Below, piece by piece: positions 7,550-11,053 of a DNA stretch of 11,053 bases. A model generated the notes under the pieces. The model was not told the DNA's origin and did no database searches. It was given only the letters and a program-made list of their open reading frames with translations. Source of the DNA: Euperipatoides rowelli. Lineage: Eukaryota > Onychophora > Udeonychophora > Euonychophora > Peripatopsidae. The stretch's first letter is position 1. Each line of letters starts with the position of its first letter. The translations under genes and the position numbers were made by a program. The stretch is from the NCBI GenBank assembly GCA_003024985.2, contig PXIH01S0000192.1; one strand, 5' to 3'.

Positions 7550-8055
7550 TACAAATTAATTATAAAAGATTGTCATTAAACATTTCATTACAGTATATCT
7601 TAACAGTGTTTACTTACCATATCTATCTATTTTCAGTATATATTTTAATATTTACATAGTCAATAGCTATTGACTAACTTTCTGTCTAGTACTCACAAAA
7701 ATATTTTTAAAATTTTGATACTGTAGATTTTAAAAAATTTATAAAAACTTTAATATTTTAATATTTTTTTAAAATAAATTAAAAAATAAGGGTATTGATT
7801 TAAAATGTCTACTGCTCTTCTCTGCTAATCTAGTAGAAAAGTGTGCTTTAAGTCAATATGCTATTTTGAATTTTTACATTAAGCAAGCATGAGAAAAGAT
7901 ATAAATTGTTGAAGCTAAAATTATTACTAATTGTGAACATGAAAAAAATTTTTAATTAATAATAAGGAAAAAAACTTGTTGATTTATTTGTCCTTTGCTT
8001 CAACATTTTGTAGTCTTTATTGAAATCACCAAATATGCAAGAAATAGGCTACTTT
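7550..8055. other. Very AT-rich spacer, no gene seen
   Basis: Long A and T runs dominate, especially 7690-7800. I find no coding frame, transposon end or tandem unit here. Confidence 0.5.
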
Positions 8056-8212
8056 ATAAGGTTAAATTAATGCTTCTCCCCTCTTCTGAAATAGTCTAGA
8101 ATGAAGGTGATAAGAAACCAGGAAGAATTTGATAAGGTTAAAATTGATGCTTCTCCCCTCTTTTGAAAATGGAATAGTCGAGAATAAAAGTGGTACAAAA
8201 CCGAGGAGATGG
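8056..8212. repeat. Tandem duplication with 76 bp period, two diverged units
   Basis: Units 8056-8131 and 8132-8212 both start ATAAGGTTAAA and share TGCTTCTCCCCTCTT-TGAAA, AATAGTC-AGAAT-AA and a later AAACC-GGA block. By eye they are about 80 percent alike. The second unit has a five-base insertion after its TGAAAA. Confidence 0.75.
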
Positions 8213-8558
8213 CTCAAATTCGCTAAAAAAATTTAATAGTTTACTTTCTCTCATTTTTAACACATCATTTATCTAGTAAACTTATGTACCTACATTAAAA
8301 TCTTTTCCAAAACATTACTATTCCAATAAAACAACAAACTACCCAAAATTAAAATTTGGCTATTATAAACTGCTATTTATCCCTATTCATGCAATTATTC
8401 TCAACATTAAATAATATTTCTACTGTTGAATATACAATAAATGACTCTAATATATCCACCCCTTCTTATCCTTACAATGACTACTGTATGTATGTATATC
8501 TCATATTCATTGTAACTCCAAATATCAAATGATAATTTATACATGTTTTTTTTTTAAT
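8213..8558. other. AT-rich spacer, no gene seen
   Basis: I see nothing beyond a short TGTATGTATGTATA microsatellite-like stretch near 8485-8500 and a T-run ending at 8555. Confidence 0.5.
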
Positions 8559-8737
8559 TAGGGTTACACCGATAATCAAACTGGCCGATTACCGATTAAA
8601 CGGCCAAACACCCGATTTTATCGATTATCTACCGATTACTTGGTACATCCCTGTTGCGCAAAAAACAAACAAATTGGCCGATTAGCAATTAATTGGCCAA
8701 AGAGCCAATTACCTACCGATTAATTGGTACAATCCTA
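8559..8737. mobile_element. Small hAT-like element made of CCGATTA-type motifs
   Basis: The left end TAGGGTTACACCGAT and the inverted right end TAGGATTGTACCAAT match at 11 of 15 positions, and all four differences are transitions. The flanking octamers TTTTTAAT (8551-8558) and TTTTAAAT (8738-8745) agree at seven of eight bases, weak support for an 8 bp target duplication in AT-rich DNA. The interior is full of CCGATTA, TTGGCC and GGCCGATT variants on both strands. A second right-end-like sequence, ACCGATTACTTGGTACATCCCTG, ends at 8653, so this may be two overlapping or tandem derivatives. The family is an inference from the terminal style. Confidence 0.55.
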
Positions 8738-8764
8738 TTTTAAATCCTATCTTTTATAACTACT

Positions 8765-8827
8765 GTTATAAAAATTGTTAGAATCACTGCAGATGTGCAC
8801 TGCAGTGACTCTAACAATTTTTAAAAC
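8765..8827. repeat. Compact hairpin, 23 bp stem and 7-base loop
   Basis: The left arm 8770-8792 pairs with 8800-8822 with one mismatch, through AAAAATTGTTAGA and CACTGCAG. The loop is ATGTGCA. Weaker pairing continues outward on both sides to about 8765 and 8827. The size resembles a microRNA precursor or a tiny snapback repeat. There is no evidence here of expression. Confidence 0.65.
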
Positions 8828-9876
8828 ACAGAATGGGATAGCCACACAGGAAAATATATGAATCCACATTGGATTGTGGTGGGAAAAAATATGGCGGTTA
8901 AAACTTGTAGTGGTGGCTTGCTATAGAAATAATGCCAATTTTTTTAAAAACACATTGTTTTTAATGATAGGCGACACACACACACAATGCTAGTTACAGA
9001 TAGCAATTTGAGAAATCTTCATCTTGATGTAGGTTGTATAATGTAAATAGAAATAGAGTGCTTGTATGATATTCAAATTCAGGTGTGGCATCCAATCAAG
9101 AAAAAAATAGAATTAACTTAAAAGCACATTAACATAGAGTGCTTCACTTTACGGTAAAATTTCTTGTAAGGCCTAGAGAAGTTTATGAATGTGAGTGATT
9201 GAAAATATTATGCCACCAATCTACTGTATTTGATTACTTTCCACCATATACAGGCTCACACACCCTAATCGGGGCCCCAGTGTTGGAAATCCAGGTGGGC
9301 TCTGGTACTTTATATATTTTTGATAAGCTTTTTTTTTTTGCCGTTAAATATGCTATAACTATGTATTTTCTTATGTCGTTTATACAGTCATTTGAGACTA
9401 CCGCCACAACCAACCTCTCCTTGTGGGTGTGCCTGACCACATATGACACTCTTTGAAAAGTGCGATAGAGGCATATTATGTGTGGATAACACTCAATATT
9501 AAGTAAAATAAATATAAATTTTAAAATAATATCAAGAGATTATCGACTAACTTGTCCATAAATGACTAAGATTATAAACAGTAATAGAGAAATGGAAGAG
9601 AATTTATGAGTATCCATCATTACTATCCGATGTAAAGATTTTTCATTTGCACAAATAAATTTTCAAACTTTATTGCTACAATAAATTTTCACAGGTGGGG
9701 CGATTGTATTCAGTAAGAAACGTAAACTGACAAAATATATAGCAGCCTAATTTTACACTTAGTGCTATTTGGAAGGAAAGAATACTATCTTTAGATAGAC
9801 AATAATTAATGATAATAAATGGGGTAATATTAATCAGTTTATTCAAAACCCGCCGAAATCGAAGGTAATTTTTTTT
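8828..9876. other. Spacer, no gene supported
   Basis: I find no transposon ends. A 13-base CA run lies at 8974-8986. The stretch 9200-9456 is somewhat richer in GC and open on both strands (85 and 71 codons), but neither product shows a recognisable domain, so I do not call a gene. Confidence 0.4.
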
Positions 9877-10270
9877 GGGAGCCCCCAGAATTTTGTGTCA
9901 TGTTTGGAACTATGGTAAACACTCCCAGTCTATTTTCATCATCTAAAATGACGAAATTCAATTGGGCCTCCCTAGCACCCCCATGTGATTCTAGATCTGT
10001 AGGGTAACCCAAATTTCAACTTAATTGAATCATTTTAAAAAAAATTAGAGATTTTTTTGGCTTTCCTAGCACCCCCATGTGACCACCTAGGACCTTGACC
10101 TTTTATATACATATTATAGACCTTTAATGTAACACAAATTTCAAATATGAACTAAATGGGAGCATTTTAAAAAAATTCAGATTTTTTGGGCCCCCCCCCC
10201 CTACACCCCATGTGATCACCTAGGACCTTGACCTTTTATATACATATTCTAGCTTCTACGGTAACAACTT
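9877..10270. repeat. Degenerate tandem repeat, four units of about 83-130 bp
   Basis: Units begin with a T-run followed by GGG/GGC and a C-rich block at 9877, 9964, 10058 and 10188. CCATGTGA recurs at 9981, 10075 and 10208. Units three and four share a block with two differences in about 41 bases, running from GTGA-CACCTAGGACCTTGAC through TTTATATACATATT. The first unit is the most diverged. The second and third also share AAATTTCAA and CATTTTAAAAAAA-TT. An eleven-C run at 10191-10201 marks the last junction. Confidence 0.75.
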
Positions 10271-10998
10271 AATTGGACAAACCATTGGAGAGAAAATTCA
10301 ATTTAAAGAGTTCGGAATTATAGACAGACACACAGAGAAAATTTGTTTTTTAATATCATAATTTAATAGGGAGTAATATTTTTGTAATCTTGAAACAAAT
10401 TATCCCAAAATTGGAAACAGACTGCTTATTATAAATCAAGTTTCCATGAATACCAAATTTCATTAAGATTGGGCCATGTCTTATTGAGTTATTATTCGAA
10501 CATCATACACCATACATCACAATTGATAGACACAACATTTGTCCAGGATGAAAATGTTCTTTAGACCCATACTGTAGATTAACTATTTCCATCAAAATGG
10601 AAAAATTAAATATGTTTGTACAGTAAACTGAAGAAGAAAAGACTTCTTATAAGCAGTATTTAAAGATAAAATATTATAATTCCCCAGATTCAAGAAAATT
10701 GTCCTTCCCAATCTCATGGTGAAAGTTTTTTCGTCAGATTCCATTATCTGGCCAACAACATAATTAACGTTAGGAGTCACGTGACAACTATGGAATTGGT
10801 GTTTTTTCTTGCCGATTTTAGTATATTTTCTTTACAGTCTTAACCTTACCGTAATCCTGAACCCTAGGATAATCTAGAGGAGAAATAATCTTTTGCTAAG
10901 CGCAGACTGGATAATTTCAACTTACTACCGACAACCAGATTGGTGGGCAGATAACGGAATTTGACCAAATTTTCCTCACTATTACTAATTAATCTAAA
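10271..10998. other. Spacer after the tandem repeat, no gene supported
   Basis: The text ATAGACAGACACACAGAG (10320-10337), then CCAAATTTCATTAAGATTGG with TTATTGAGTTATT (10453-10494), has the style of dispersed repeats seen in many invertebrate genomes. I cannot define ends. A 62-codon reverse frame at 10592-10780 has no recognisable domain. I see nothing else here. Confidence 0.4.
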
Positions 10999-11044
10999 CT
11001 AGTAATCCAGTGTTGGTCGAAATTCGACCAATAAGAATATTTCC
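10999..11044. repeat. Dispersed hairpin-bearing repeat, copy 2
   Basis: This matches 5195-5237 in the same orientation, with three extra bases (TTG) that lengthen the palindromic core to TTGGTCGAA-A-TTCGACCAA, a 9 bp stem. The match weakens after AATAAGAA, near the end of the window, so any further extension of this copy cannot be seen. Confidence 0.6.
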
Positions 11045-11053
11045 TTTGTAAAA

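Noticed and set aside
7382-7579. 65-codon frame in the right palindrome arm
   Set aside because: It runs from inside the arm into unrelated flank and has no recognisable features.
9199-9456. Open frames of 85 and 71 codons on opposite strands
   Set aside because: They mirror each other in one GC-richer patch; neither product resembles a known family, so a gene call is not supported.
10592-10780. 62-codon reverse-strand frame
   Set aside because: No domain or conserved motif is visible and there is no promoter or splice context.
1-11053. CRISPR array, bacterial operon or defence system
   Set aside because: There are no regular short repeats with unique spacers and no bacterial-type gene packing; the window is eukaryotic intergenic DNA.

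Overview
This looks like intergenic DNA from a eukaryotic nuclear genome, most likely an arthropod and probably an insect. It is AT-rich, has no dense long open frames and carries poly-A, poly-C and short microsatellite tracts. The recognisable pieces are worn copies of non-LTR retrotransposons and hAT-type DNA transposons. I cannot name the species. I see no intact protein-coding gene, no convincing tRNA or rRNA gene, and nothing bacterial. There is one ambiguous base, at 5020.

Layout, left to right. A MITE-like element with 37 bp inverted ends (47-294) is followed by AT-rich spacer. A short forward-strand piece of a non-LTR reverse transcriptase (638-710) is related to a longer reverse-strand remnant (1679-2368) that still shows its C-terminal Cys/His knuckle. 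Between them are a coding-like 23-codon segment (834-905) and a C-rich degenerate tandem repeat (1175-1360). A 0.9 kb element with 65 bp inverted ends fills 2391-3325. An internally deleted hAT transposon (3451-4175) keeps the two ends of its transposase gene and a poly-A signal. About 1 kb of featureless AT-rich DNA follows.

A jockey-like non-LTR remnant (5447-6528) is split by a 435 bp hAT-type non-autonomous element (5640-6074) flanked by an 8 bp target duplication, a clear nested insertion. Next comes the most striking object: an almost spacer-free palindrome of about 0.53 kb (7022-7549). Its arms match at roughly 98 percent, and one arm carries a private 51 bp tandem duplication. Further right are a 76 bp tandem duplication (8056-8212), a small element built of CCGATTA-type motifs (8559-8737), a compact hairpin (8765-8827), a four-unit degenerate tandem repeat (9877-10270), and a second copy of a roughly 43 bp hairpin-bearing motif first seen at 5195 (10999-11044).

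No genes work together here; the window records successive transposon insertion, internal deletion and decay. The only candidate for something functionally unusual is the long palindrome. It could be a foldback transposon, a hairpin-RNA locus that feeds small interfering RNAs, or an assembly artefact; the sequence alone does not decide between these.
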